From Candidatus Chryseobacterium colombiense (GTDB taxonomy: Bacteria > Bacteroidota > Bacteroidia > Flavobacteriales > Weeksellaceae): DNA of 64,000 nt. The stretch lies in assembly GCA_029203185.1 (NCBI GenBank), contig CP119310.1, positions 1,240,001 through 1,304,000 of the forward strand, read 5' to 3'. How positions within the stretch are numbered: the stretch's first letter is position 1; each line of letters opens with the position of its first letter. The notes beneath the pieces were generated by a model. The model worked only from the letters and a program-made list of their open reading frames with translations. It was not told the origin of the DNA and ran no database searches. The translations under genes were made by a program, and so were the position numbers. Of the stretch, positions 1 to 7,827 are shown piece by piece.

Positions 1-391
1 AGGCTTCGAATTCTTTTTTGGCAAAGATGATCTCATTACCGAGCGGGGTATTCACTGCGTTGGCCAAAGGATTGGTTATGATCGCACCGTTGGCTGTGGC
101 AGACTGGGGAACCGGAAGATAGTCTACGGCCTGTCTTCCGTACTGGTCATAGACTATATGGGATACAATGTCTCTTTGCAGCGGAGAAGCTTTTATATTA
201 ATTATCTGCTTGGGTCTTCCCAGCCCGTCGAGATACTGCACGTTTTCCGAAGCTTTCGGGGCAGTTCCCGTTGGGTCAGTTAAATAGGTTTTTGAATAGA
301 CATAGTTTTCTGTAGTGCTCAGATTCAGGGTCTGCGCACGTACAACACCTGCTACAAACAATGCACTGATAGGAATGATTAGCTTTTTCAT
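1..391 (-). CDS. DUF6443/RHS-type protein, N-terminal part (runs off left edge)
   Basis: Only the first ~130 codons are present; the rest lies beyond base 1. The start is ATG at 391-389. It begins MKKLIIPISALFVAGVVRAQ, a clear signal peptide. The next part contains LDGLGRPKQ and VYDQYGRQAVDYLPVP, the hallmark N-terminus (DUF6443) of large Bacteroidota RHS-repeat proteins. In that family the N-terminus is followed by many YD repeats and a variable C-terminal core, sometimes toxic, which cannot be checked here. It is the third gene of a tight minus-strand operon, starting 10 bp after the stop of the 1165-residue gene upstream. The family call is fairly secure; function is not established. Confidence 0.8.
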   Translation of the reverse strand, partial: MKKLIIPISALFVAGVVRAQTLNLSTTENYVYSKTYLTDPTGTAPKASENVQYLDGLGRPKQIINIKASPLQRDIVSHIVYDQYGRQAVDYLPVPQSATANGAIITNPLANAVNTPLGNEIIFAKKEFEA

Positions 392-401
392 AGTTTGTTT
401 T

Positions 402-3400
402 TTAATGTTTGTAGTTGTATTTGAATTCTTTAATCACTTTTCCGGAAGTACTTCCCTGTCTTATTTCTTTTAGCCTGTTCGCCGAATCGTAAATATATAT
501 TTCGCGGACTCCTGAAGGCGGAGTTACACTGGTTACACCAATCAAGGGATCGTAGGTGTAGGTACTAACCTGCAGATTGGCTAATGCCGGAAGGTTTCTA
601 AAGCTATCCAGAGCACTTATTAATGCAGCTTCATTGGAAGGGTTTGAGGCATCTGCATCTGATGCTTCAATACTATTGGCAGCCAGCCCGCTTACTGCTG
701 AATAAGGCAGCCCTATAATTTTCGCAATAGGCTGCGTACCACTATATCCCCAGATAATGCTGGTAGGTACTCCTTCTTTGGTTGTATACTGAAGAATATT
801 TCCTTTAGCATCATACAGGTCATAGGTAACCTGAGTTTCCAGTGCTGCGCTCCCAAAAGATGCCTGTATTTGGTTTGAGAGATAGGAAACGTTATTGGGC
901 CAGCTATTGCTGTAGTTTATTTTTTGGGTTCCCTGGAGCTTCCCGTCTTTATAGCTTTCAATTTTCTCTATTTCAGATATTCTGTTTTGTGAATAGACCG
1001 AGTTTCCTGTATGATAAAAATATTTAGTTAATAGTGCAGATCCCTCTTCTGTAGTAATATTGTGCTGAGCAAGCTGTTTATTCAGTGAGTTATAAATAAA
1101 ACTTTCATTCTTCTCTGTCATTCTTTGAACTCCGTTGTCATAGAAATAATTTTTAGTTTTTGTTGACGCCAGCTTTGTCCATCCATAGGTTTCAAAAACG
1201 GGAACAGGTACAAAGCTAGGAGCCCCCACCTCTAAAGGCAAGCCTCCCCAGAAGCTTTTTGGACTGGAATAATTGCTGTTACACTGCATACATGAATTCC
1301 CGTTAGTCAAACTGCTTTGATAGACACTGAATGTTTTAGGATAATTTTCGCTGGTTCCGTTATAAATACTGTTAGGTTTTACAAATCTAACACCGGTATA
1401 TTCCTCAAAGTTTTCGTAGCTGTATTCATTCTCCACTTCAGACAGTTTTCTGAGGCTGTTGTCATACACCGTCTGCCTTATTAAGTTTCCTCTTTTGTAA
1501 TCAAAATTTTTAGGCTGTACAAATGGAGGTCCCTGAGGATATTCGATGTTGGGAAAGTCTAACGGTGAAGTATATTCGTACGTAATTTTTCCTTTATCCA
1601 CTCCTTCCTGCACTGTCACATATTTGTAGCCTACTGCGCTTCCCTGCGTTTTAAAGAGCGGGATATTGTTCTCGGTAGTCACAACATCATAAGAGTTGGA
1701 GTACAATTCTCCGTTTGAACAGCCTACCGTTCCTCCATAAGGTGCAAATATTAACCTGGCATTGAAACTTTCCGTATATCTGAATAATGGTTTAGGATCT
1801 ACCAGAGCGCCACTGCTTAAAGTGGTGCTGTCATAATTATAACTATATTTCTTTTCTTTGGAAGGACCGGATAAGCCATGATAAAATGCTTTGTAATAAT
1901 CTGCTGGTGTATCATTATCAAAATAGCCTATTCTTCTGATCCTGTTTCCTCCACCGTAAAGAAAGTTATTTACCACCGCATCTTCTGAAAAATAGTGGAT
2001 TCCCAAAATATCTGTGCCGGTATAGTTCAGATCAAGGTTCGTCCATACTACCCGATAGCTTTTATTCTTTTCCAGTGTGAAAGAAACACAACAATTGGGA
2101 CCTGATGAAGGGCATGTAATATTATTATACGCGACTTCCCAACCCGAGCCATTATATACTTCAAGCGAAAACTTCCTTGTATTTAAATTCTCCAGAACAA
2201 TACTTGGAAAAAACAAAACCTTTCTGTTGGAAGTAGATATTGGTAACAGTGTCGTATTAATGCTATTTTTATTAAAGTATAAGTTCTCCTGAGACAAAGC
2301 TGTAAAAGATTTGTTTTCACTAAAATCGGTGATCAGACTGTTTCCGATATAAGAGTACTGATTGGACTCAAAATCAAAAATAGCACTTCCACCGGTAGGG
2401 TATTTAATTTTTTGTAAAATATCGGTGGTTGAATAAACCGGAGATGTATTTCTTCTGTAGTCGGGTGAGGAATTAACGTCACACTGATCGAAGGCATTAA
2501 AATATCCCCACGCATCTTTTCCTACCGCTTTACCCAGAAAGTCATTATTTTCATAAGAAAGCTGATAGCTTCCCACTACATTGTTTTCTCTGTTAATTTC
2601 TTCAATTTTACTGAGAAACATCCTTTTTTCCAGGACCGTTCTGTATTCCTGAGTGAAATTATATTTTTTAATAAAGCCATTGTTCCAGTTAAGCAATGTA
2701 ACCGATTTAAGGGAAGATGCTGTTTCCGGTAGCATCAGATTGGTATCTTCCCTGTTTTGAAGATAGTCGAATTTTATTTTCGCCATCCCTGCAATATTGA
2801 TCTGTGAAATCTTTTTCACCTTTATTAAAGTGGAAGATCTGTTAAAGCTTTGTACAGGAGGAAAGTTTCCGCAAGCATTATAAAGTTCGTAAACGGTAGA
2901 AAGATTGCTTCCAAGATTACCAAATTCAGAAACTCTGTAAGTAACTTTGGTAAATCCTTCTTTTATTTCGTTTTCATTATATATGTATTCTATTAACGTA
3001 TTATTGTTGGGATCAATAACTTTAGACAGATGGAAAGAGCTGTTAAATTGTTTATCTTCGTAAATGTTGTCAAACGGAGCTAACAACCCATTGCTGTCAT
3101 AATAATAGTTTCGTACGCCTCCTGAATTGCTTGAAATTTCAATCACGTTAAAAACATACTGATATCCTAGATCATCAAATACTATAAACCCGGTAGGTTT
3201 ATATGTACTGCTGTCATATTGATTAATGATTTTTATTGTATAACTGTCCAAAGGAACTACCTCAAGAGTCCCTGAATCATTTTTTTTGATATAAAACCTT
3301 CCGGTTCTTCCAAAGAAGTTAAACTGCCAAAGATCGTGCTCGGTATCATATTTATCGGTACGGTTTGCGGTCCAGATAAATTCGTTTCCAACTGATTGGT

Positions 3401-3899
3401 CACCTGGCGACAAATTTGATCTGTAACCTGCTTTATAATCATTCAGTATATTCTTAGAAAAATAATAGTAATTATTAATATGATTGGCTACACTCGTCTG
3501 GTAAATCCCTACTTTTCCGGGCTTATCTGATGATGCTAAAATGAGGTCTTCATCAGGATGCCCTTTTACGGTGCGTGATATAGTTCCCCCGGCAAATAAA
3601 TTCCACCCCAATCCTACATCGCCAGAGATTTCATCTGCTGCAATACTGGAGGTATGGTACTTGAGACTTATATCCACCGAAATATCCTTTGATTGTGAAG
3701 GGATATTAAAAAGAGGGATGGAAATATCCGGAACTCCTGTATAATTACTCACAGGAACTTCTTCAAACTTCATTAATGATGATACCGTAGGGGAAGGAGG
3801 AATCATCTGAGGCAAATCTGTTCTTATTTGAGGTCCTGTAGATTGTGCAAAAGATATTTGTAGGGCTATTAAGCTTATAGCAGTAACTATTTTCTTCAT
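402..3899 (-). CDS. large secreted RHS/YD-repeat partner protein
   Basis: 1165 residues, starting with a signal peptide (MKKIVTAISLIALQISFAQS). Early residues (~50-110) read SNYTGVPDISIPLFNI and SLKYHTSSIAADEISGDVGLGWNL, typical of the N-terminal beta-rich shell of Bacteroidota RHS-associated proteins. The C-terminus has YD-repeat-like segments (VTYDLYDAKGNILQY, REIYIYDSANRLKEIRQG). No catalytic motif is recognisable and no T9SS tail is present. The gene sits 8 bp after the T9SS propeller gene and 10 bp before the DUF6443/RHS gene, so the three are almost certainly co-transcribed. The pairing of a full-length YD-repeat protein without a variable toxin-like tip and a following DUF6443 protein is common in Chryseobacterium. 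Its role is unknown; surface display is inferred from the neighbours. Confidence 0.8.
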   Translation of the reverse strand: MKKIVTAISLIALQISFAQSTGPQIRTDLPQMIPPSPTVSSLMKFEEVPVSNYTGVPDISIPLFNIPSQSKDISVDISLKYHTSSIAADEISGDVGLGWNLFAGGTISRTVKGHPDEDLILASSDKPGKVGIYQTSVANHINNYYYFSKNILNDYKAGYRSNLSPGDQSVGNEFIWTANRTDKYDTEHDLWQFNFFGRTGRFYIKKNDSGTLEVVPLDSYTIKIINQYDSSTYKPTGFIVFDDLGYQYVFNVIEISSNSGGVRNYYYDSNGLLAPFDNIYEDKQFNSSFHLSKVIDPNNNTLIEYIYNENEIKEGFTKVTYRVSEFGNLGSNLSTVYELYNACGNFPPVQSFNRSSTLIKVKKISQINIAGMAKIKFDYLQNREDTNLMLPETASSLKSVTLLNWNNGFIKKYNFTQEYRTVLEKRMFLSKIEEINRENNVVGSYQLSYENNDFLGKAVGKDAWGYFNAFDQCDVNSSPDYRRNTSPVYSTTDILQKIKYPTGGSAIFDFESNQYSYIGNSLITDFSENKSFTALSQENLYFNKNSINTTLLPISTSNRKVLFFPSIVLENLNTRKFSLEVYNGSGWEVAYNNITCPSSGPNCCVSFTLEKNKSYRVVWTNLDLNYTGTDILGIHYFSEDAVVNNFLYGGGNRIRRIGYFDNDTPADYYKAFYHGLSGPSKEKKYSYNYDSTTLSSGALVDPKPLFRYTESFNARLIFAPYGGTVGCSNGELYSNSYDVVTTENNIPLFKTQGSAVGYKYVTVQEGVDKGKITYEYTSPLDFPNIEYPQGPPFVQPKNFDYKRGNLIRQTVYDNSLRKLSEVENEYSYENFEEYTGVRFVKPNSIYNGTSENYPKTFSVYQSSLTNGNSCMQCNSNYSSPKSFWGGLPLEVGAPSFVPVPVFETYGWTKLASTKTKNYFYDNGVQRMTEKNESFIYNSLNKQLAQHNITTEEGSALLTKYFYHTGNSVYSQNRISEIEKIESYKDGKLQGTQKINYSNSWPNNVSYLSNQIQASFGSAALETQVTYDLYDAKGNILQYTTKEGVPTSIIWGYSGTQPIAKIIGLPYSAVSGLAANSIEASDADASNPSNEAALISALDSFRNLPALANLQVSTYTYDPLIGVTSVTPPSGVREIYIYDSANRLKEIRQGSTSGKVIKEFKYNYKH

Positions 3900-3907
3900 T
3901 ATTAGTT

Positions 3908-5497
3908 TTATTTCTTAATCAATTTAGCATTAGCAGTTTTATTCGTATCAGTTTTAATGGTAACCAGGTAAGCGCCCTGGATCAAAGGCTGCGTATTGAT
4001 CTTCGTGATCTTGTTCTTAGTTTTGATTTGTTGAAGCTGTCTTCCCGCCATATCATACATCATGATATCCGCTTCCTTGAAATCAAATCCAATCTCCACA
4101 TACGCATAATCGGATACGGGATTCGGATAGATTTTGATATCCTGCTTCTCGATGAGCTGGTCTACCTGCTGATCTCCGAGTTTTACAATCTTCCAATTCT
4201 CTTTCCCTAATTCCTCTGCACTTGTCCCTGCCAGAATAATGGAACCATCTCGGTTTAATTTAATATCTGCTAATCTCTCTTCTCTTTTTCTGGATTCTCC
4301 TTTGACGTGTTTTCGCCACTGTTCATTACCGTTATCATCTACATACAGCATCCAGAAGGTTTCATCATCGGTTTCTATTCTGCCTTCTGCCTGGGTATAA
4401 CCTCCTAGTAATATCCCTTTGGTTAGGTCTTTATTTTTTTCTCTTTCATTGTGTCCTAAGATGACGTGCATTCCCATGAGAACATCTCTGTTTTTAAAGT
4501 TGTAGGATTTCTGCCAGATCTCTTCGCCTCTTTCATTTAAGGAGATCAGCCAAAGATCAGTTCCTTCTTCTACGCCTATGGTTTTATTGCCTGATCTTTC
4601 GGAACGGCTTTCGCCTCCGATGATAAAGCCTGAAGTGGTCATAGCCATGGTTCTTAAGTGATCGTCTCCTGTGCCGCCATAGTTCTTTTCCCATTCTACT
4701 TTGCCGTCTTTATTTAATTTAACGATCCAGTAATCGCCTTCTCCGAAGTTTTCAGTTTGTTTTGGGGTTGCAGATGGTAGGTTGTTGGTTGCAGTTTTTC
4801 CACTTCGTGAATAGACTCCGAGTAAAACGCCTCCGTCTTTAGTTGGAATCATTTTTTCTACTTCGTCTAAGCCTTTTCCGCCTAAAATGAGTTGGGAGAT
4901 TTCTTTTCCGTCTTTGTCTAGTTTAATGACAAGAACATCTTTGGAACCGTAACCTTGCGCGGAGTTTTGAACGTTTCCTGCTACGAAGAATCCTAGGTCG
5001 GTGGTTTGAATGACTGCTCTGGCTTCTTCATCGGAAGTGCTTCCAATGGTTTTCTGCCATAATTCGTCTCCGAATTCATTGATTCTGATAAGCCAGATAT
5101 CGGAGCCTCCTTTGGAGTCGTCTTTTTTGTCTAGCCCTTTGCCTGAATAGGAAGTTCCTGCGAGAGCAAAGCCTCCATCCTGAGTGGAAAGGGATGCGGA
5201 AAGGTAATCATGGTTCTTGCCTACAAAGTATTTTTCCCAGACGGCTTCGCCCTGTTGGTTGAGTTTTACGAGATGGAAATCGTAACCGTTGTTCTGCTTT
5301 TGGCTGCCGGCTTCTTGCGACAGGCTTTTAGACTGAATGGAGCTTCCGGTAATTAGGTACTGAAGGTCTACGGTGGGAGTCACCTGGCTTAGAAAATCCT
5401 GGGTATTAGATTTGATGTCTTTTTGCCATAGGACTTCCTGAGCGGAAATGCTCAGAATTGTGCATAGAAGGTATGCACTCAGATAGAGTTTTTTCAT
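3908..5497 (-). CDS. T9SS type A sorting-domain protein with beta-propeller-like repeats
   Basis: 529 residues. After a signal peptide (MKKLYLSAYLLCTILSISAQ) come about seven degenerate repeats, each with an aromatic-rich start (EVLWQKDI, EAVWEKYF, ELWQKTIG, KVEWEKNYGG, EIWQKSY, EQWRKHVK) and a DGGF/GGVLLG-type strand. This spacing fits a beta-propeller. The last ~75 residues (IKIYPNPVSDYAYVEI ... GAYLVTIKTD ... KLIKK) are a standard type A T9SS C-terminal sorting signal, so the protein should cross the outer membrane through the Por system and be surface-bound or released. First gene of the operon leading to the RHS-type genes. A truncated paralogue with the same upstream region lies at 11200-11391. 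Confidence 0.85.
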   Translation of the reverse strand: MKKLYLSAYLLCTILSISAQEVLWQKDIKSNTQDFLSQVTPTVDLQYLITGSSIQSKSLSQEAGSQKQNNGYDFHLVKLNQQGEAVWEKYFVGKNHDYLSASLSTQDGGFALAGTSYSGKGLDKKDDSKGGSDIWLIRINEFGDELWQKTIGSTSDEEARAVIQTTDLGFFVAGNVQNSAQGYGSKDVLVIKLDKDGKEISQLILGGKGLDEVEKMIPTKDGGVLLGVYSRSGKTATNNLPSATPKQTENFGEGDYWIVKLNKDGKVEWEKNYGGTGDDHLRTMAMTTSGFIIGGESRSERSGNKTIGVEEGTDLWLISLNERGEEIWQKSYNFKNRDVLMGMHVILGHNEREKNKDLTKGILLGGYTQAEGRIETDDETFWMLYVDDNGNEQWRKHVKGESRKREERLADIKLNRDGSIILAGTSAEELGKENWKIVKLGDQQVDQLIEKQDIKIYPNPVSDYAYVEIGFDFKEADIMMYDMAGRQLQQIKTKNKITKINTQPLIQGAYLVTIKTDTNKTANAKLIKK

Positions 5498-5695
5498 CCC
5501 GTGTATGTTTAAGTTTACTGTTATTAATTTTTTAAAAACGCTGCAAAAATATGGTTTTTACTTCATTTGAACAGGGTTTGTATTGAAATATTTCTGAAAT
5601 TCATCAGCTTATTTTAGTGTTAATTTATTGCTGATAACGCTGAAACAAAGGTATTATTGCACAACGACAAGGGGTGTCGTGTTTTAAAAAATAAT
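5342..5695. repeat. duplicated block, copy A (5' end of T9SS propeller gene plus promoter)
   Basis: This ~350 bp stretch, covering the first ~52 codons of the 3908-5497 gene and about 200 bp upstream, is repeated with few changes at 11236-11580. Similarity stops at the GCTTCCGGTAATT segment on the left and just after a small CGACA-loop-TGTCG hairpin on the right. Seen directly by comparing the two stretches; exact ends were judged by eye. Confidence 0.85.
5544..5551 (-). promoter_or_regulatory. candidate -7 promoter element of the T9SS/RHS operon
   Basis: The minus strand reads TATTTTTG, matching the Bacteroidota -7 consensus TAnnTTTG, about 47 nt before the ATG at 5497. The same octamer is kept in the duplicated copy at 11438-11445. 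Confidence 0.5.
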
Positions 5696-5762
5696 TTTAC
5701 CATATTTTTTGGAAGGTTTAGATCTCCTTACGCTCACACATTCTAGATAATGACCCTAAAAA

Positions 5763-6047
5763 TCATTTATTTTTTATAGCTATTTTTGAAAAACGATTTG
5801 GGATACAATATCTTTTTCCCGATTTTAACGTACGAAATATGCGGGATTTTCGGATTCGGAATAAGGTGCTGTCAATGATTTTCAGAAGTCTTTTCACATC
5901 GGCGCTGTCGTAGAACAATGAACCATTGTTTTGATGCTCTTTTAAAAGGATGACTATTTCTTCAAAGACTGCCAAAATAGTGTTCAACAATTCATAATCA
6001 CAGGTGGATATACCTGATTTCTTTTTCATATTGTGTTTTTTTAGCAA
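5763..6047 (-). CDS. small helix-turn-helix DNA-binding protein (HTH_17/excisionase-like)
   Basis: 94 residues. The C-terminal half (YDSADVKRLLKIIDSTLFRI then RKSR ... SGKRYCIPNRF) has the layout of the MerR/excisionase-type winged HTH common in small Bacteroidota regulators: a D-V-x-x-L-L-x-I-x-x-S-T-L-x-R-x-R-K core followed by a hydrophobic wing that normally carries G-K-x-Y-Y-P. The N-terminus is helical (EEIVILLKEHQ). An internal Met at codon 7 (MKKKSGIST) is an alternative start. It stands alone between the T9SS operon and an unknown lipoprotein gene. Relatives occur both in mobile elements and as stray chromosomal genes; the target here is unknown. Confidence 0.6.
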   Translation of the reverse strand: MLKKHNMKKKSGISTCDYELLNTILAVFEEIVILLKEHQNNGSLFYDSADVKRLLKIIDSTLFRIRKSRIFRTLKSGKRYCIPNRFSKIAIKNK

Positions 6048-6130
6048 GTTTTGTGCTTTATTTCAATAATTAAGGGAATTAAATTTATTGTTGGCTATTC
6101 AAGAAATTTATATCTGATGAAAAAGCTTCG

Positions 6131-6727
6131 TTATTCTAATTTAACTTTTCTAAATTTTGAAAGAAACAAGTTATCATTAGGAAAATAGCCGCTAGTATTA
6201 GTGATCAGCCATTCATTATTTTCTTTTGTAATTATAAATTCACCAACTATACCATACTTATAACTGGCCACATAAACTTTTGCTAAATTTAATGTGTAAT
6301 AATTACCAATATTGTTAATTTTAAACAGTCTGAATTTATTTTTATCTGAAATGATGTCATTAAAAAATGATATTTTTAATTTTAATGAATCATTTATAAT
6401 AAGCAAACCTGATTTCTTTTTAGAACTAAAGTCAAACAATATATTATTTTTATCATCATAGTAAATGCTATCTTTAATGTAGATTTGATTTTTGACAGGA
6501 TAAGTATTGGAAAAATATTCGAATTTTCCAATAATATAAGTCTCGCTTCCCTCCTTATTGGAATTCATTACAAGATTTGTCTTACTGATTTTATATTTTT
6601 TAGAAAAAGAATAATCTATTAGGTCCTGTTTTTCTTTACAATTTATGAAAAACAGCCAAAAACCACATAAAGCCAATATATTAATCCTCATTCTTTCATT
6701 TTTAAAGTTTTCAAGAATCTGTTTCAA
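6131..6727 (-). CDS. predicted lipoprotein of unknown function
   Basis: 198 codons from the first ATG. A more likely start is Met13 (6691), because from there MRINILALCGFWLFFINC makes a lipoprotein signal peptide with Cys as the acylated residue, followed by KEKQ. The mature part is rich in Lys, Asn and Tyr and predicted to be mostly beta strands (FSSKKKSGLLIINDSLKLKI, NYYTLNLAKVYVASYKYG, EWLITNTSGYF). No known family is recognised. AT content is higher than in the neighbours. It ends convergently with nothing nearby and is probably a single-gene unit. Confidence 0.55.
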   Translation of the reverse strand: MKQILENFKNERMRINILALCGFWLFFINCKEKQDLIDYSFSKKYKISKTNLVMNSNKEGSETYIIGKFEYFSNTYPVKNQIYIKDSIYYDDKNNILFDFSSKKKSGLLIINDSLKLKISFFNDIISDKNKFRLFKINNIGNYYTLNLAKVYVASYKYGIVGEFIITKENNEWLITNTSGYFPNDNLFLSKFRKVKLE

Positions 6728-6794
6728 TTTTTTAAATTGATAAATCTTCTTCTAAGCGTTTTGGTATTCTGATCTTATTTAAAGCATGCAAACA

Positions 6795-6824
6795 TAAAAA
6801 AGCTGCCTTATAAAAGACAGCTTC
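6795..6824 (-). terminator. rho-independent terminator after the YceI gene
   Basis: On the minus strand AAGCTGTC and GGCAGCTT pair around a ~9-nt loop and are followed by a T run. It lies about 25 bp after the YceI-family stop. Confidence 0.75.
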
Positions 6825-6847
6825 AAAGATTTTATAGTCTAACAATA

Positions 6848-7525
6848 TTATTTCTTAGCTTTCACGTCTACTGCGATTTCGATGTCTTTGCTGATCATCC
6901 ATTCTGCAGGGTCTGCTTCTGAAGTTCCGAATTTGATTCCCCAGTCTGCTCTGTTCACTGTAAATTTAGCCTGAATCGCTGCAGAACCTTCTGTAACGTC
7001 TACTTTAGCCGGGAATGTAACATTCATTGTTTTTCCAGATAGTGTAAGGTTTCCGCTTACTGTTTTGTTAGCTCCGGCTACTGCATCTTTCGGTGCTTCT
7101 TTAAGATCTGTTACGCTTGTGATTTTGAAATCTGAAGTAGGGTTTTTCGCTACGTCGAAGAAGTCAGGGTTTTTAAGGTGCGCTTCAAGATCTGCAGGTT
7201 TTTTATCTTTTTCAGTTACTGAAGCGGGATCTACTTTAAGAGAGTTCATATCGATTACAAAGTTTCCTGCTGCTACATTTCCGTTTTCGATGCTAAGATC
7301 TCCGGATTTCACCGTCAAAGTTCCCCAACGAGGAGCCATTCCTCCTTTGTGGAATGCTTTCCAGTTCACTACAGAAGCTACTGTGTCAACAGCCAAAACT
7401 TCTCCTTTGCTTTCTGCTACTGCCTGCTCTGTTCCCGTAGCTGCTGCTTCTGCTGATTTGTTTTTGTCACAAGATGCCAAAAGTAATCCTACTCCTACTA
7501 ATGCAATTACACTGATTTTTTTCAT
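6848..7525 (-). CDS. YceI-family lipoprotein (polyisoprenoid-binding-like lipocalin fold)
   Basis: 225 residues. MKKISVIALVGVGLLLASC gives a lipoprotein signal with Cys19, so the protein should be membrane-anchored rather than free in the periplasm as E. coli YceI is. Residues ~45-222 are a YceI domain: VDTVASVVNWKAFHKGG at the start, GTLTVKSGDLSIENGNVAAG, the central DLEAHLKNPDFFDVAKNP stretch, and NRADWGIKFGTS near the end, all family signatures. The Ala/Glu-rich linker before the domain is typical of lipoproteins. The family binds isoprenoid lipids; the physiological role in Bacteroidota is unclear. Single-gene unit with its own terminator, divergent from the 7828 gene. Confidence 0.9.
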   Translation of the reverse strand: MKKISVIALVGVGLLLASCDKNKSAEAAATGTEQAVAESKGEVLAVDTVASVVNWKAFHKGGMAPRWGTLTVKSGDLSIENGNVAAGNFVIDMNSLKVDPASVTEKDKKPADLEAHLKNPDFFDVAKNPTSDFKITSVTDLKEAPKDAVAGANKTVSGNLTLSGKTMNVTFPAKVDVTEGSAAIQAKFTVNRADWGIKFGTSEADPAEWMISKDIEIAVDVKAKK

Positions 7526-7827
7526 ATTATTCTATTGTTTAAAAAGTTTATGTTCTAAATATAAGCAAAATGAAATATTCTGCAAGTATTTCATTTCCTG
7601 AATTGTTTGAGGCCCCAAAGATAGGTGCATCTTCTATTATTTTTATTGACATACATCAATAAATGATACCTATACTATTTATTTTTCTGATTCAAAATCT
7701 AATCGCCCATAAACTCATCTCATTTTTAATAATATTTTAATATCCTTTGAACTGATTGCCATTGTATTAAAGCATCAAATCGCGTACTTTTATAGTTAAA
7801 TATTTCAAACAGATATTTTTCGTTGGT
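7526..7827. other. divergent intergenic region
   Basis: About 300 bp, very AT-rich, separating the divergent YceI and plug-domain genes, so it must hold both promoters. No clear TAnnTTTG match or hairpin was seen. Confidence 0.5.

Noticed and set aside
7065..7601. Long plus-strand frame opposite the YceI gene
   Set aside because: It is the antisense shadow of a firmly identified gene and shows no domain of its own.
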